In this document: piece by piece, positions 1 to 6,255 of the stretch
Layout: the number at the start of each line of letters is the position of its first letter
How positions within the stretch are numbered: position 1 is the first letter of the stretch
Assembly: GCA_005773755.1 (NCBI GenBank)
Contig: SXHE01000309.1
Location: 1 to 9,966 of the forward strand
Direction of reading: 5' to 3'
From: Planctomycetia bacterium
Lineage (GTDB): Bacteria; Planctomycetota; Planctomycetia; Gemmatales; Gemmataceae
Length of the DNA: 9,966 nucleotides
Position numbers and translations under genes: made by a program
Notes under the pieces: model-generated
The model's input: only the letters and a program-made list of their open reading frames with translations
Database searches by the model: none
Told to the model about the DNA's origin: nothing

Positions 1-160
1 CGGCGCGCACCTGCGCCGCGTCGGAGCGCCGGTCGATGACGAGTGGCGGGGCAACGTCGGCCTCGGGGTCGGGCACGGGGTGGGGCCGCGCCGGCCCGCG
101 CCCGCAGCCCGCGAGCGCGGCACACAACACGACCAGAAAGCAGCAGATGCTCGCGCGCAC
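1..160 (-). CDS. Lipoprotein, N-terminal part (runs off left edge)
   Basis: Seen: from a GTG at 160-158 the minus strand stays open to the window edge (53 codons). The protein starts MRASICCFLVVLCAALAGCG, with one Arg, a hydrophobic core, and an LAGC lipobox putting the lipidated cysteine at residue 19. After that comes a Pro/Arg-rich stretch (GRGPARPHPVPDPEAD) typical of a flexible linker. Known: such a signal is cut by signal peptidase II and the protein is anchored to a membrane. A GAGG ribosome binding site overlaps the stop codon of the upstream esterase gene, 8 bp away, so the two are probably co-transcribed and translationally coupled. The mature domain lies outside the window, so its function cannot be read. 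The start could be GTG only, as no ATG lies nearby in this frame. Confidence 0.6.
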   Translation of the reverse strand, partial: MRASICCFLVVLCAALAGCGRGPARPHPVPDPEADVAPPLVIDRRSDAAQVRA

Positions 161-168
161 TGTTCGCC

Positions 169-972
169 TCACTTCGGTTTCGCCAGGAGCAGTTCCGCGG
201 CTTCTTTCACCCAGCCGCTGTGCCAGTCGTGCTTGAGCGCGGGGCCGTCGCGGTACTCGTGCGCGATCTTCAACTTGTCCATCAGCTCGTGCGCCCGCTT
301 GTGGTGATCGCGGAACGCGCCGTAGCCGGTCAGGATCAGGCGCGGTTCCTTCTGGAACTTCGTCGCGTTGTCTTCGAGCAACTTGGTAATGCGGTAGCCG
401 GCGAAGTTGTCCGCGGTGCCGAAGATGTCGCCGCTCCCGTACTGGCCGGGCTTCTCCATCATCAGCGGGGCGTCCCATGCGGCGGCCCGGCCGAACACGT
501 CCGGGTTCCGCAGCAGCAGGCTGTACGCGCCCCACCCGGACTTGCTGAACCCCAAAAGCAACCGGCCGCTAGTCTCGGCCTTCGCCGGATAGGTCTTCTC
601 CACGAACGGCACCACGACCTTGAGGAAATAGGCTTCCTGGCGCACGTCCGCTTTTGTGGGGTGATCGGCGTACCACGGCAGGTGCGAAAACGTCGGGGCC
701 ACGAAGATCGCTTTCAGGCCGTTGTGCAGGTCGAGCTTCTTGACCTCCTTCAGCCCGTCGCCGTACTTGCTTTCGAGTTCGGCCTCGACCGGTAGAACGT
801 ACACGACCGGGTACTTCTTCCCCTTCTCAAGTGTGTCCGGCAGCAGCACGCGGATCCGCGTCGTGCCGTCCTGGTACGGCGACTTCACATAGTGGCCGTT
901 GATGCCCGGCTCGGCCCCGGGGCCGGATTCGGGCGCGCCCAGCGCGAGCAGAACAGAGAGCGTGGCGAGCAT
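169..972 (-). CDS. Alpha/beta-hydrolase fold esterase, probably exported
   Basis: The 267-residue protein fits the esterase D/feruloyl-esterase-like alpha/beta hydrolases. Residues 38-60 carry the typical early strand (RIRVLLPDTLEKGKKYPVVY). The nucleophile elbow is GFSKSGWGAYS at 141-151, with Ser143 the expected nucleophile. The usual second Gly of GxSxG is Ser145 here, which is slightly unusual. The C-terminal KHDWHSGW (247-254) supplies the catalytic His248 in the position of the GGHDW motif of this family. The N-terminus (MLATLSVLLALGAPESG) is a short hydrophobic stretch without a basic residue, so export is likely but not certain. The start is supported by GGAGG about 7 bases upstream. 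It is divergent from the thioesterase gene and leads into the lipoprotein gene 8 bp downstream. The substrate cannot be told from the sequence. Confidence 0.85.
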   Translation of the reverse strand: MLATLSVLLALGAPESGPGAEPGINGHYVKSPYQDGTTRIRVLLPDTLEKGKKYPVVYVLPVEAELESKYGDGLKEVKKLDLHNGLKAIFVAPTFSHLPWYADHPTKADVRQEAYFLKVVVPFVEKTYPAKAETSGRLLLGFSKSGWGAYSLLLRNPDVFGRAAAWDAPLMMEKPGQYGSGDIFGTADNFAGYRITKLLEDNATKFQKEPRLILTGYGAFRDHHKRAHELMDKLKIAHEYRDGPALKHDWHSGWVKEAAELLLAKPK

Positions 973-997
973 GTGGTTCCTCCGCGAGTCGTCCGTC

Positions 998-1007
998 AGG
1001 ATACAAT
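998..1007. promoter_or_regulatory. Overlapping divergent -10-like elements
   Basis: The 10 bases AGGATACAAT read as a -10-like TACAAT on the plus strand (1002-1007) and as TATCCT on the minus strand (1003-998). Each lies about 25-31 bases from a start codon (1039 plus, 972 minus). No convincing -35 box is present on either side. Inference: one short symmetrical site may serve both divergent genes. Confidence 0.35.
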
Positions 1008-1038
1008 GCGGCGCACGAAAACGCGAAGGGAGACGCCG

Positions 1039-1440
1039 ATGACCGCGCCGAAGTTCACGCTGCCGCTACTGGTGCCGGACGCCGACATCGACCGACAGGG
1101 GCACGTCAACAACGTCGCGTTCGTGCGGTACGTTCAGGACGTGGCCGTCGCGCACTGGACGAGTCTCGCGCCGGCCGACGTGCGGGCCGCGTTCACCTGG
1201 GTCGTGCGGCGGCACGAAGTCGAGTACCTGCGCCCGGCGTTCGCCGGGGAAGAACTGGTGCTGCGAACGTGGGTCGGGGAGCCGGCCGGGGCGACCTGGG
1301 AGCGGTTCACCGAGGTGCTGCGCGCGGGCGAAGACAAACCGCTGGTGACGGCGCGAACCGTGTGGGTGCTGCTGGACGCCGCGACCGGCCGCCCGCGCCG
1401 CGTGGACGCCGCGCTGGTCGCGCGGTTCGCGGGCACCTGA
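1039..1440 (+). CDS. Hotdog-fold acyl-CoA thioesterase (4HBT/FadM-like)
   Basis: A 133-residue protein of the usual length for single-domain 4-hydroxybenzoyl-CoA thioesterase-like proteins, which hydrolyse acyl-CoA thioesters in the cytoplasm. The signature runs D16-I-D18-R-Q-G21-H22-V-N24-N25 and on to Y31. Asp18, three residues before the Gly, sits at the catalytic aspartate position. The central helix (AFVRYVQDVAVAHW) and the strands RRHEVEYLRPAFAGEELVLRT and TARTVWVLLD complete the hotdog fold. The ATG at 1039 has GGGAG 8 bases upstream. An ATG at 1006 would add 11 basic residues but overlaps the -10-like site and has no ribosome binding site, so it was not used. The physiological acyl group is unknown. 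Confidence 0.9.
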   Translation: MTAPKFTLPLLVPDADIDRQGHVNNVAFVRYVQDVAVAHWTSLAPADVRAAFTWVVRRHEVEYLRPAFAGEELVLRTWVGEPAGATWERFTEVLRAGEDKPLVTARTVWVLLDAATGRPRRVDAALVARFAGT

Positions 1441-1553
1441 CCGTTTCTCCATCTCCCCCACTTCCGCGCGGACCGCGATTTTGCTCCTCGCATCAAGATA
1501 CCGTGCCGCGTGTGCCGATCTTTCCGATTGCATCGCCTGGGGAGGGACGGCCC

Positions 1554-2606
1554 ATGTTGGTCTGGCTCGCATCGTACCCGCGGTCCGGTAACACGCTGCT
1601 GCGGCAGGTGCTGAAGACCTGTTTCGACCTCGACTCGTGCGAGGGGTTGGAGCAGGTTCCGGATCAGTTGCGCGACGCGGCGGACGTGCGCGCCCGGCAC
1701 TACGGCAACTACTACCTCGACGGTGACACGGACGAGTTCTACAGGTGCGCCCGGACCGGCCCGGGCCTGGTGCTGCTCAAGACGCACCAGCTCCCGCGCG
1801 ACGACGCGAAGGCCATCTACGTCGTCCGCGACGGCCGGCTCGCGGTCAAGAGCTTCGTCAAGTTTCAGGACAGCTACCACCCAGGTTCCTCGTCGTTCGA
1901 CGCGCTCCTGGCGGGCGATCACGCCTACGGCGAGTGGACCAGTCACTACCGGGCGTGGTGCGAACGGCGCAAGGGCGAACTGCTCGTGCTGCGGTTCGAA
2001 GACCTCGTGGAACCGGGGCCGGCGGTACTCCAACAGATCGCGTCGTACCTGGGCGTGACCGGCCCGGTGCGGCCGTGGGTGAGCCGGATCGCGACCCTGC
2101 GCGAGCAGATCCCCGCGTACTTCGGGCCGGGCGACCCGGCGTGGAAGCCGGACCAGTTCTGGACGGAGCCGCGGCTCCGCGCGTTTTACACGCTGCACGG
2201 CCCGTTGCTCGCGCAGCTCGGCTACGCGAGTGCCGAGGAGATCGCGGCCGGCGCGCACGCGCCCGACTCGGACGAGGCGCGGCTCGTGCGGTTCGCCCAC
2301 GACCTCGCCGCCCGCCGCAACGTGCTGCAAACCGAGTGTGACGCCCGCGCCGACGCGATCGCGCGCACGAAGCGGACCTGCGACGAACAGATCGCCCTGC
2401 TAACGGAAGCGTGTGCCGAGCGCGACCGGTTGCTGGTCCAGATGCGCGAGTGGAGCACGGAACAGGCGCGCCAGGCCCGCGGCCAGTTGGACGAGGTCGT
2501 CGCCCGGTTGCACGAGGTCGACGCGCACTGCCAGAAACTGGAGCGGCGGAAGTGGTGGCGGCGGCTCCCGCTGGCCGGCACCCTGCGTCGGCTGGCCCGC
2601 CGCTGA
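1554..2606 (+). CDS. PAPS-dependent sulfotransferase with C-terminal coiled coil
   Basis: A 350-residue protein. The first 225 residues are a sulfotransferase domain transferring sulfate from PAPS to an acceptor. The 5'-phosphosulfate loop is YPRSGNT at 8-14. LLKTH at 74-78 is the typical second strand. The 3'-phosphate site is YVVRDGRLAVKS at 89-100 with Arg92 and Ser100. VLRFEDL at 145-151 is the conserved late motif. Residues about 240-335 are charged and heptad-like, rich in Ala, Arg, Glu and Leu, and probably form a coiled coil. The end is strongly basic (ERRKWWRRLPLAGTLRRLARR, about 330-350) and could touch membrane or nucleic acid. The ATG at 1554 has GGGGAGGGA just upstream; in-frame sequence further upstream overlaps the thioesterase gene and was discarded. 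It follows the thioesterase gene by 113 bp, so it is perhaps separately transcribed. The acceptor is unknown. Confidence 0.87.
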   Translation: MLVWLASYPRSGNTLLRQVLKTCFDLDSCEGLEQVPDQLRDAADVRARHYGNYYLDGDTDEFYRCARTGPGLVLLKTHQLPRDDAKAIYVVRDGRLAVKSFVKFQDSYHPGSSSFDALLAGDHAYGEWTSHYRAWCERRKGELLVLRFEDLVEPGPAVLQQIASYLGVTGPVRPWVSRIATLREQIPAYFGPGDPAWKPDQFWTEPRLRAFYTLHGPLLAQLGYASAEEIAAGAHAPDSDEARLVRFAHDLAARRNVLQTECDARADAIARTKRTCDEQIALLTEACAERDRLLVQMREWSTEQARQARGQLDEVVARLHEVDAHCQKLERRKWWRRLPLAGTLRRLARR

Positions 2607-3014
2607 CAAGGATTATCTTCGCAACGGGTCTTGACCGAATCGGAACGCGCGTATAGTATACCAACACGTGGCCGCGATGCCCAATTCTCGGTCGGGCGCA
2701 CCACCACGTCGTGGCCCGCTCGTGTGGCGGCGCGTGCGAACGCGAACACCCCGGAATTGCGGCCGGCCAACCGGACCGCCTGCTCGGGGGTCGCACCGGC
2801 CGGTGCGACGAGCCGCTCGGTCGGGAAGGCCGCGATCCGTTCCGGGGTCGGTGCCGTCGAGAATGAACGCGCGCCGGTCTCGCCAGATGTTTAATATACA
2901 CTAGTACAATTTATCCCCAGTTCCGTTGTCGGTTTTTTTGCCGCGGGTTGGCCGGGCGGGCGCATATAACCGACCACACCCACCCCGCGTTCCTCTTTCC
3001 CCCGCGTGTGCCGT
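2607..3014. other. Intergenic block with gene debris and AT-rich island
   Basis: A 408-bp gap between the sulfotransferase and dipeptidase genes. At its left end TTGACC (2631-2636) and TAGTAT (2654-2659), 17 bp apart, form a sigma-70-like promoter pair. TAGTAT lies inside the short palindrome GTATAGTATAC (2651-2661). No plus-strand gene follows close by. In the middle is a probable broken gene on the minus strand. At 2887-2913 there is a very AT-rich island with -10-like TACAAT (2905-2910), then a run of seven T (2933-2939), and TATAAC (2965-2970), 44 bases before the dipeptidase start. Any of these could drive the dipeptidase gene. Confidence 0.5.
2660..2893 (-). pseudogene. Frameshifted fragment of an unrecognised gene
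   Basis: Read on the minus strand, the segment gives NIWRDRRAFILDGTDP in one frame (about 2890-2844). It continues in a second frame as PERIAAFPTERLVAPAGATP, followed by EQAVRLAGRNSGVFAFARAA and more to about 2662. Third positions are mostly G/C in both parts, and the amino-acid mix is protein-like. The two parts join into one frame if a single C is removed from the CCCC run (plus-strand GGGG, 2844-2847). There is no start codon, and an in-frame stop lies just upstream of each part. This suggests an internal piece of a gene that was lost. I do not recognise the family. The opposite-strand frame over the same bases has similar third-position GC, so the strand call is not certain. Confidence 0.4.
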
Positions 3015-4100
3015 ATGCGCCCGATGATCGACGCTCACCTCGACCTGGCCCTCAACGCGCTCAACTACAACCGCGACCTGATGCTCCCGGTCGCGCGGCT
3101 GCGCGAGATCGAAAAGGACTTCACCGACATCAAGGGGCGCGGGCGCAACACACTCACGCTGCCCGAACTGAAGCGGTGTCGCGTGCCGGTGTGCGTCGCC
3201 ACCGTGCTCGCCCGCAGCGGGCCGGACGCCGCCACGCGCCTCGGCTTCAAGCGCGCGGACATCGACTACGCGACCCAGCAGATCGCCTACTCGCACTGCT
3301 TCGGCTCGCTCGGCTACTACCGGCTGCTCGAAGCGCAGGGGCACCTCAAGTTCATCCTCACGCGCGGCGACCTCGCGGCGCACTGGGCCGCGTGGGAGGC
3401 AAACCCGGACACGACCCCGCTCGGCATCATCCTCAGTATGGAGGGCGCGGACCCCATCGTGACGCCCGAACAGACGGCGCACTGGTTCGGCCTGGGCCTG
3501 CGCGCGGTCGGCCCGGCCCACTACGGCCGCGGGCAGTACGCCTACGGCACCGCGACCGACGGCCCCATGACCCCGGTCGGCGTCGAGCTGTTGAAGCAGT
3601 TCATGAAGGTCGGGATGATCCTCGACGTGACGCACCTCTCCGACCAGTCGTTCTGGACCGCGATGGATGTGTACGACGGCCCGATGCTCGCGAGCCACCA
3701 CAACCTGCGGGCGCTCGTGCCCGGCGACCGGCAGCTCACCGACGATCAGGTGAAGGAACTCATCAAGCGCGGCGCGGTGATCGGCTCCGCGTTCGACGCC
3801 TGGATGATGTACCCCGGCTGGGAGCGCGGGAAGACGCAACCGGAAGTGGTCGGCCTCGAAGCCATCGTCGATCACATCGACCGCATCTGCCAGTTCGCGG
3901 GGAACACGAAGCACGTCGCGCTGGGCACGGACCTCGACGGCGGCTACGGCACGGAACAGACCCCGCGCGACCTCGACACCATCACCGACGTCCACAAGCT
4001 CGAAGACATGCTCGCCCGCCGCGGGTACAGCAGCGCCGACATCGACGCCTACTTCTTCGGCAACTGGCTCCGCTTCTTCGGCGCGGCGCTGCCCAAGTGA
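3015..4100 (+). CDS. Membrane dipeptidase, peptidase family M19
   Basis: A 361-residue zinc-dependent dipeptidase-family protein (renal dipeptidase-like), which hydrolyses dipeptides, often with D-amino acids or other unusual linkages. All expected metal ligands are visible, numbering from ATG 3015: His8 and Asp10 in MIDAHLD, bridging Glu143 in LSMEGAD, His207 in LDVTHLSD, His228 or 229 in ASHHNLR, and the late Asp in LGTDLDGGYG (306 or 308). The active site therefore looks complete. There is no signal peptide, so the protein appears cytoplasmic. Start choice is uncertain: GTG 3006, ATG 3015 and ATG 3024 are all in frame and none has a good ribosome binding site. The last would place the HxD motif at residue 5. 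It stops 26 bp from the convergent permease gene. It is transcribed alone. Confidence 0.92.
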   Translation: MRPMIDAHLDLALNALNYNRDLMLPVARLREIEKDFTDIKGRGRNTLTLPELKRCRVPVCVATVLARSGPDAATRLGFKRADIDYATQQIAYSHCFGSLGYYRLLEAQGHLKFILTRGDLAAHWAAWEANPDTTPLGIILSMEGADPIVTPEQTAHWFGLGLRAVGPAHYGRGQYAYGTATDGPMTPVGVELLKQFMKVGMILDVTHLSDQSFWTAMDVYDGPMLASHHNLRALVPGDRQLTDDQVKELIKRGAVIGSAFDAWMMYPGWERGKTQPEVVGLEAIVDHIDRICQFAGNTKHVALGTDLDGGYGTEQTPRDLDTITDVHKLEDMLARRGYSSADIDAYFFGNWLRFFGAALPK

Positions 4101-4126
4101 CCTCGCTTGTCGAACCGCCTCGCGCC

Positions 4127-4861
4127 TCACGTCAGGATCATCTTCAGTCCGGCGACCACCAGCACCAGCGCGAGCAACAGGCGCAGGGTGCGGTTCCCAA
4201 GTCGCTTGCTGCCGAACCACGAGCCGAGCAGCCCGCCGACTACGACCGCGCCCGCCCACACGCCGATGCCGGCCGGCAGCGTCGGGGCCTTCGTCAGCAG
4301 TCCGATCAGACCGGCAATCGAGTTCGCCAGGATGAACGCCACCGACACGCCCGCGGTCTCTTTCGTTTCGGCCCAGCGCATAAACAGCAGCAGCGGCGAC
4401 AGGAAGATGCCGCCGCCGGTGCCGGTCAACCCGGACAGCAGCCCGATCCCGGCCCCGCACGCCACGCCCACCGGCAGCGGAACGCGCCGCTTCTGCGCCC
4501 CTTCAATGGTCGGGTTCAGAGCGATCAACCGCACCGCGGACAGCAAGAGGATGGCCCCGAGCACTGGGCGGTACACGGTCGTGGGGAGCGTGAGGTAGCC
4601 GCCGAGCACGGCGCAGGGGATCGAGCCCGCGGTGAAGATCAGGAACAGCCGCCACGAGAAGCACCCGGCGCGGTAAAAGCGCACGGTGCCGATCGTCGCG
4701 ACGATGACGTTCAGCAGCAGGGCCGCGGGGCGCATCTGGGCCGGGGCGAGGCCGAAAAGGGCCATCGCCGCGAGGTAGCCCGAAGCCCCCGCGTGCCCGA
4801 CCGACGAATACAACACCGCGGCGGCGAAGATGAGGGCCGCGAGGAGCCACGTTTCCGACAT
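4127..4861 (-). CDS. TauE/SafE-family membrane permease
   Basis: A 244-residue, very hydrophobic protein with about eight membrane segments. It has the internal duplication typical of the TauE/SafE (DUF81) family, which are putative exporters of sulfite, sulfoacetate or related anions. The two repeat motifs are SSVGHAGASGYLAAMALFG near residues 19-37 and GLTGTGGGIFLSPLLLF at 144-160. A basic loop (EGAQKRRVPLP, 120-130) separates the halves. The ATG at 4861 starts directly at the first membrane helix as in relatives, but no Shine-Dalgarno sequence precedes it; instead TACAAC lies six bases upstream. The gene is divergent from the aldolase gene and convergent with the dipeptidase gene. The substrate cannot be inferred; the sulfotransferase 1.5 kb away hints at sulfur compounds but is not linked by an operon. 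Confidence 0.88.
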   Translation of the reverse strand: MSETWLLAALIFAAAVLYSSVGHAGASGYLAAMALFGLAPAQMRPAALLLNVIVATIGTVRFYRAGCFSWRLFLIFTAGSIPCAVLGGYLTLPTTVYRPVLGAILLLSAVRLIALNPTIEGAQKRRVPLPVGVACGAGIGLLSGLTGTGGGIFLSPLLLFMRWAETKETAGVSVAFILANSIAGLIGLLTKAPTLPAGIGVWAGAVVVGGLLGSWFGSKRLGNRTLRLLLALVLVVAGLKMILT

Positions 4862-4867
4862 GCGTTC

Positions 4868-4873
4868 GTTGTA
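4868..4873 (-). promoter_or_regulatory. -10-like TACAAC directly before the permease start
   Basis: On the minus strand TACAAC is followed by six bases and then the ATG of the TauE/SafE gene. There is no ribosome binding site. This spacing would start the transcript at or next to the ATG, a leaderless arrangement. The last T of the consensus is missing and no -35 box is seen. Confidence 0.3.
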
Positions 4874-4895
4874 CGGACGCCCCGCGCGGATTTGC

Positions 4896-4901
4896 TACAC
4901 T
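4896..4901 (+). promoter_or_regulatory. -10-like TACACT for the aldolase gene
   Basis: GCTACACT ends 30 bases before the ATG at 4932, and an AGAGAG ribosome binding site lies between. A TTGTAC at 4869-4874 is 21 bp away, too far for a normal -35 box. The permease -10-like site lies about 25 bp to the left on the other strand. Confidence 0.35.
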
Positions 4902-4931
4902 CCCAACACCACCCTCAAAGAGAGACGCTCC

Positions 4932-5816
4932 ATGAAACTGCGCGGTATCATTCCCCCGGTCGTTACGCCGATGACCGCGGACCAGGAGGTTGACCTGCCG
5001 GGGCTGCGCGCGCACATCGACCTGATGCTCGCGCGCGGGGTTCACGGCATCTTCGTGCTGGGCACCACGGGCGAGTTCTACGCACTCGACGAGCGCGAGA
5101 AGCAGGCCATTGTCGCGGACGCGGTCGCGCACGTCGGCGGGCGGTCGCCGGTGTACGCCGGCACCGGGGCCGAGACCACGCGCGAGGTGATCCGCCTCAC
5201 GAAGATGGCCGAGCGCGAAGGGGCCGCGGGCGTGTCGGTCATCACGCCGTACTTCATCAAGCCCAACCAGAGCGAACTCGCGGACCACTTCCGCCGGGTC
5301 GCGGAGAGCACGAAGCTCGCGGTCGTGCTGTACAACAACCCGGCCACGTGCGGCGGCCTGAGCATCGAGCCGGAGACCGTCGCGCGGCTCGCCGAGGTGC
5401 CGAACATCATCGGCATCAAGGACTCGTCCGGCGACTTGCAGAACACCATCGAGATCATCCGCCAGACCCCGCGCGACCGGTTCAGCGTGCTGAACGGGCG
5501 CGACACGCTCATCCTGTCGGCGCTGCAGAACGGCGCGCAAGGCGCGATCCCGGCGTCGTGCAACATCGCCCCGGACCTGTGCGTCGGCATCTACGAGTCG
5601 TTCGTACAGGGGAACCTCGACGCGGCACGCGAGTTCCAGTCGCGGTTGCACGGCGTGCGCATGGCGATGAGCCTGGGCACCGGTAACAGCGCGGTGAAGG
5701 AGTCGATGGCGCTGCTGGGCCGCAGCGCCGGGCCGATGCGATGCCCGGTCGCGCCGTTCGGCGACGCGCAGAAGGCCAAGCTGAAAGCGATCCTGGAAAA
5801 GGCCGGGCTGCTGTAA
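4932..5816 (+). CDS. DapA/NanA-family Schiff-base aldolase
   Basis: A 294-residue TIM-barrel protein of the dihydrodipicolinate synthase/N-acetylneuraminate lyase family, of standard length. Thr45-Thr46 lie in VLGTTGEFY, Tyr108 in TPYF, the catalytic Tyr134 in LYNNPATCGG, and the Schiff-base lysine is Lys163 in GIKDSSGD. So the pyruvate-type Schiff-base chemistry should be intact. True DapA enzymes usually have YNVPSRTG, where the Arg binds the substrate carboxylate; here the segment is YNNPATCG, without that Arg. The protein may therefore act on another 2-oxo acid or sugar acid rather than in lysine synthesis, so no dapA symbol is given. The ATG at 4932 has AGAGAG 8-10 bases upstream. The gene stands alone, followed after three bases by a hairpin repeat. 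Confidence 0.9.
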   Translation: MKLRGIIPPVVTPMTADQEVDLPGLRAHIDLMLARGVHGIFVLGTTGEFYALDEREKQAIVADAVAHVGGRSPVYAGTGAETTREVIRLTKMAEREGAAGVSVITPYFIKPNQSELADHFRRVAESTKLAVVLYNNPATCGGLSIEPETVARLAEVPNIIGIKDSSGDLQNTIEIIRQTPRDRFSVLNGRDTLILSALQNGAQGAIPASCNIAPDLCVGIYESFVQGNLDAAREFQSRLHGVRMAMSLGTGNSAVKESMALLGRSAGPMRCPVAPFGDAQKAKLKAILEKAGLL

Positions 5817-5819
5817 ATG

Positions 5820-5903
5820 CTTGGCGAGTTGGGGCGTAAGCCCCCTGTTCGTTGTGTGGTTCGTTGAAGGGCGAACAGGGGGGCTTACGCCCCGCTCGCC
5901 AAG
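5820..5903. repeat. Near-perfect 32-bp inverted repeat (REP/MITE-like hairpin)
   Basis: The arms at 5820-5851 and 5872-5903 are complementary over 32 bases apart from TT versus C near the base and one extra C. They enclose a 20-base spacer containing GTTCGTTG twice. Each arm also holds its own small palindrome: GGGGC-GTAA-GCCCC on the left (a GNRA-type tetraloop in RNA) and its complement on the right. It begins four bases after the aldolase stop codon. As RNA it could end or stabilise that transcript, but there is no T-run, so it is not a classic terminator. From memory, similar GGGGCGTAAGCCCC hairpins recur between genes in Gemmata-like genomes; this cannot be shown from one window. Confidence 0.85.
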
Positions 5904-5975
5904 AGCTTGCTGGGCGTGTTCGATGCGCTGTCCGTGGGCCTGCTCCTCGACTCGCTGTTCACCCCGCGCCGGTAG
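5904..5975 (+). pseudogene. Orphan 3' end of an unknown gene
   Basis: Immediately after the right arm of the hairpin, one frame reads SLLGVFDALSVGLL and then LDSLFTPRR, ending at TAG (5973-5975). Of its 23 sense codons, 22 end in G or C, as in the real genes here. The frame continues back through the right arm to a TGA at 5865-5867 without a start codon. The best reading is the C-terminal tail of a lost protein, perhaps a membrane protein, cut off when the repeat arrived. A chance frame cannot be excluded at this length. Confidence 0.4.
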
Positions 5976-5995
5976 CGACCCGGCCCCGCTCGCGG

Positions 5996-6001
5996 TACGA
6001 T
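5996..6001 (+). promoter_or_regulatory. -10-like TACGAT before the toxin-antitoxin operon
   Basis: GGTACGAT ends 26 bases before the antitoxin ATG. No -35 box is visible. The short leader carries GCACCGGAGGACC with a strong ribosome binding site. Toxin-antitoxin operons are often autoregulated here, but no clear operator repeat was found. Confidence 0.3.
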
Positions 6002-6027
6002 GGGAGTGTCGCACCGGAGGACCGACC

Positions 6028-6255
6028 ATGACTGCCGAAGCAATACTGACGCAAATCGTGGCGCTGCCCGACGCGGACCGCGAGTACCTGTTCGAGCTCC
6101 TCGCGGAGCGCTATCAGGCACCCGAAGTGCCGCCGATGACGCCGGAGTTGGCGAAGCTTCTTGACGAGCGCTGCGCGGCTGCCGACGCCGACCCCGGCGC
6201 GGGGATTCCGTGGGAGGTCGTGTACGAGGAGTCTTTGAAGCGAGCACGGAAATGA
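6028..6255 (+). CDS. Addiction-module antitoxin (TIGR02574-like)
   Basis: A 75-residue acidic protein resembling the 'putative addiction module component' family. It has an N-terminal helix pair (AEAILTQIVALPDADREYLFELLAERY) and a C-terminal half ending in the family-like LLDERCAAADADPGAGIPWE, then VVYEESLKR. Known: such proteins bind and neutralise a partner RelE/ParE toxin through the C-terminal part. The start at 6028 has CCGGAGG 7-9 bases upstream. Open frame further upstream only runs through the hairpin repeat and was ignored. The stop codon overlaps the toxin start (ATGA), so the pair is translated together. Confidence 0.85.
   Translation: MTAEAILTQIVALPDADREYLFELLAERYQAPEVPPMTPELAKLLDERCAAADADPGAGIPWEVVYEESLKRARK

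Noticed and set aside
36..795. Plus-strand frames across the lipoprotein and esterase genes
   Set aside because: They are antisense to genes with a clear lipobox and hydrolase motifs, and they have no family features of their own.
2631..2894. Plus-strand 87-codon frame over the gene remnant
   Set aside because: Its Ala/Arg/Thr/Ser-rich make-up looks like an antisense shadow of the minus-strand fragment, and it has no ribosome binding site.
2923..2939. Intrinsic terminator (CCGTTGTCGG followed by seven T)
   Set aside because: The stem is only three base pairs, too weak despite the good T-run.
2901..4460. Long minus-strand open frame (519 codons) across the dipeptidase gene
   Set aside because: It is an antisense shadow produced by high third-position GC; the plus-strand dipeptidase has all family motifs.
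5821..6027. Upstream extension of the antitoxin frame through the hairpin repeat
   Set aside because: It would translate both arms of the repeat, while ATG 6028 has a strong ribosome binding site and gives the normal family length.
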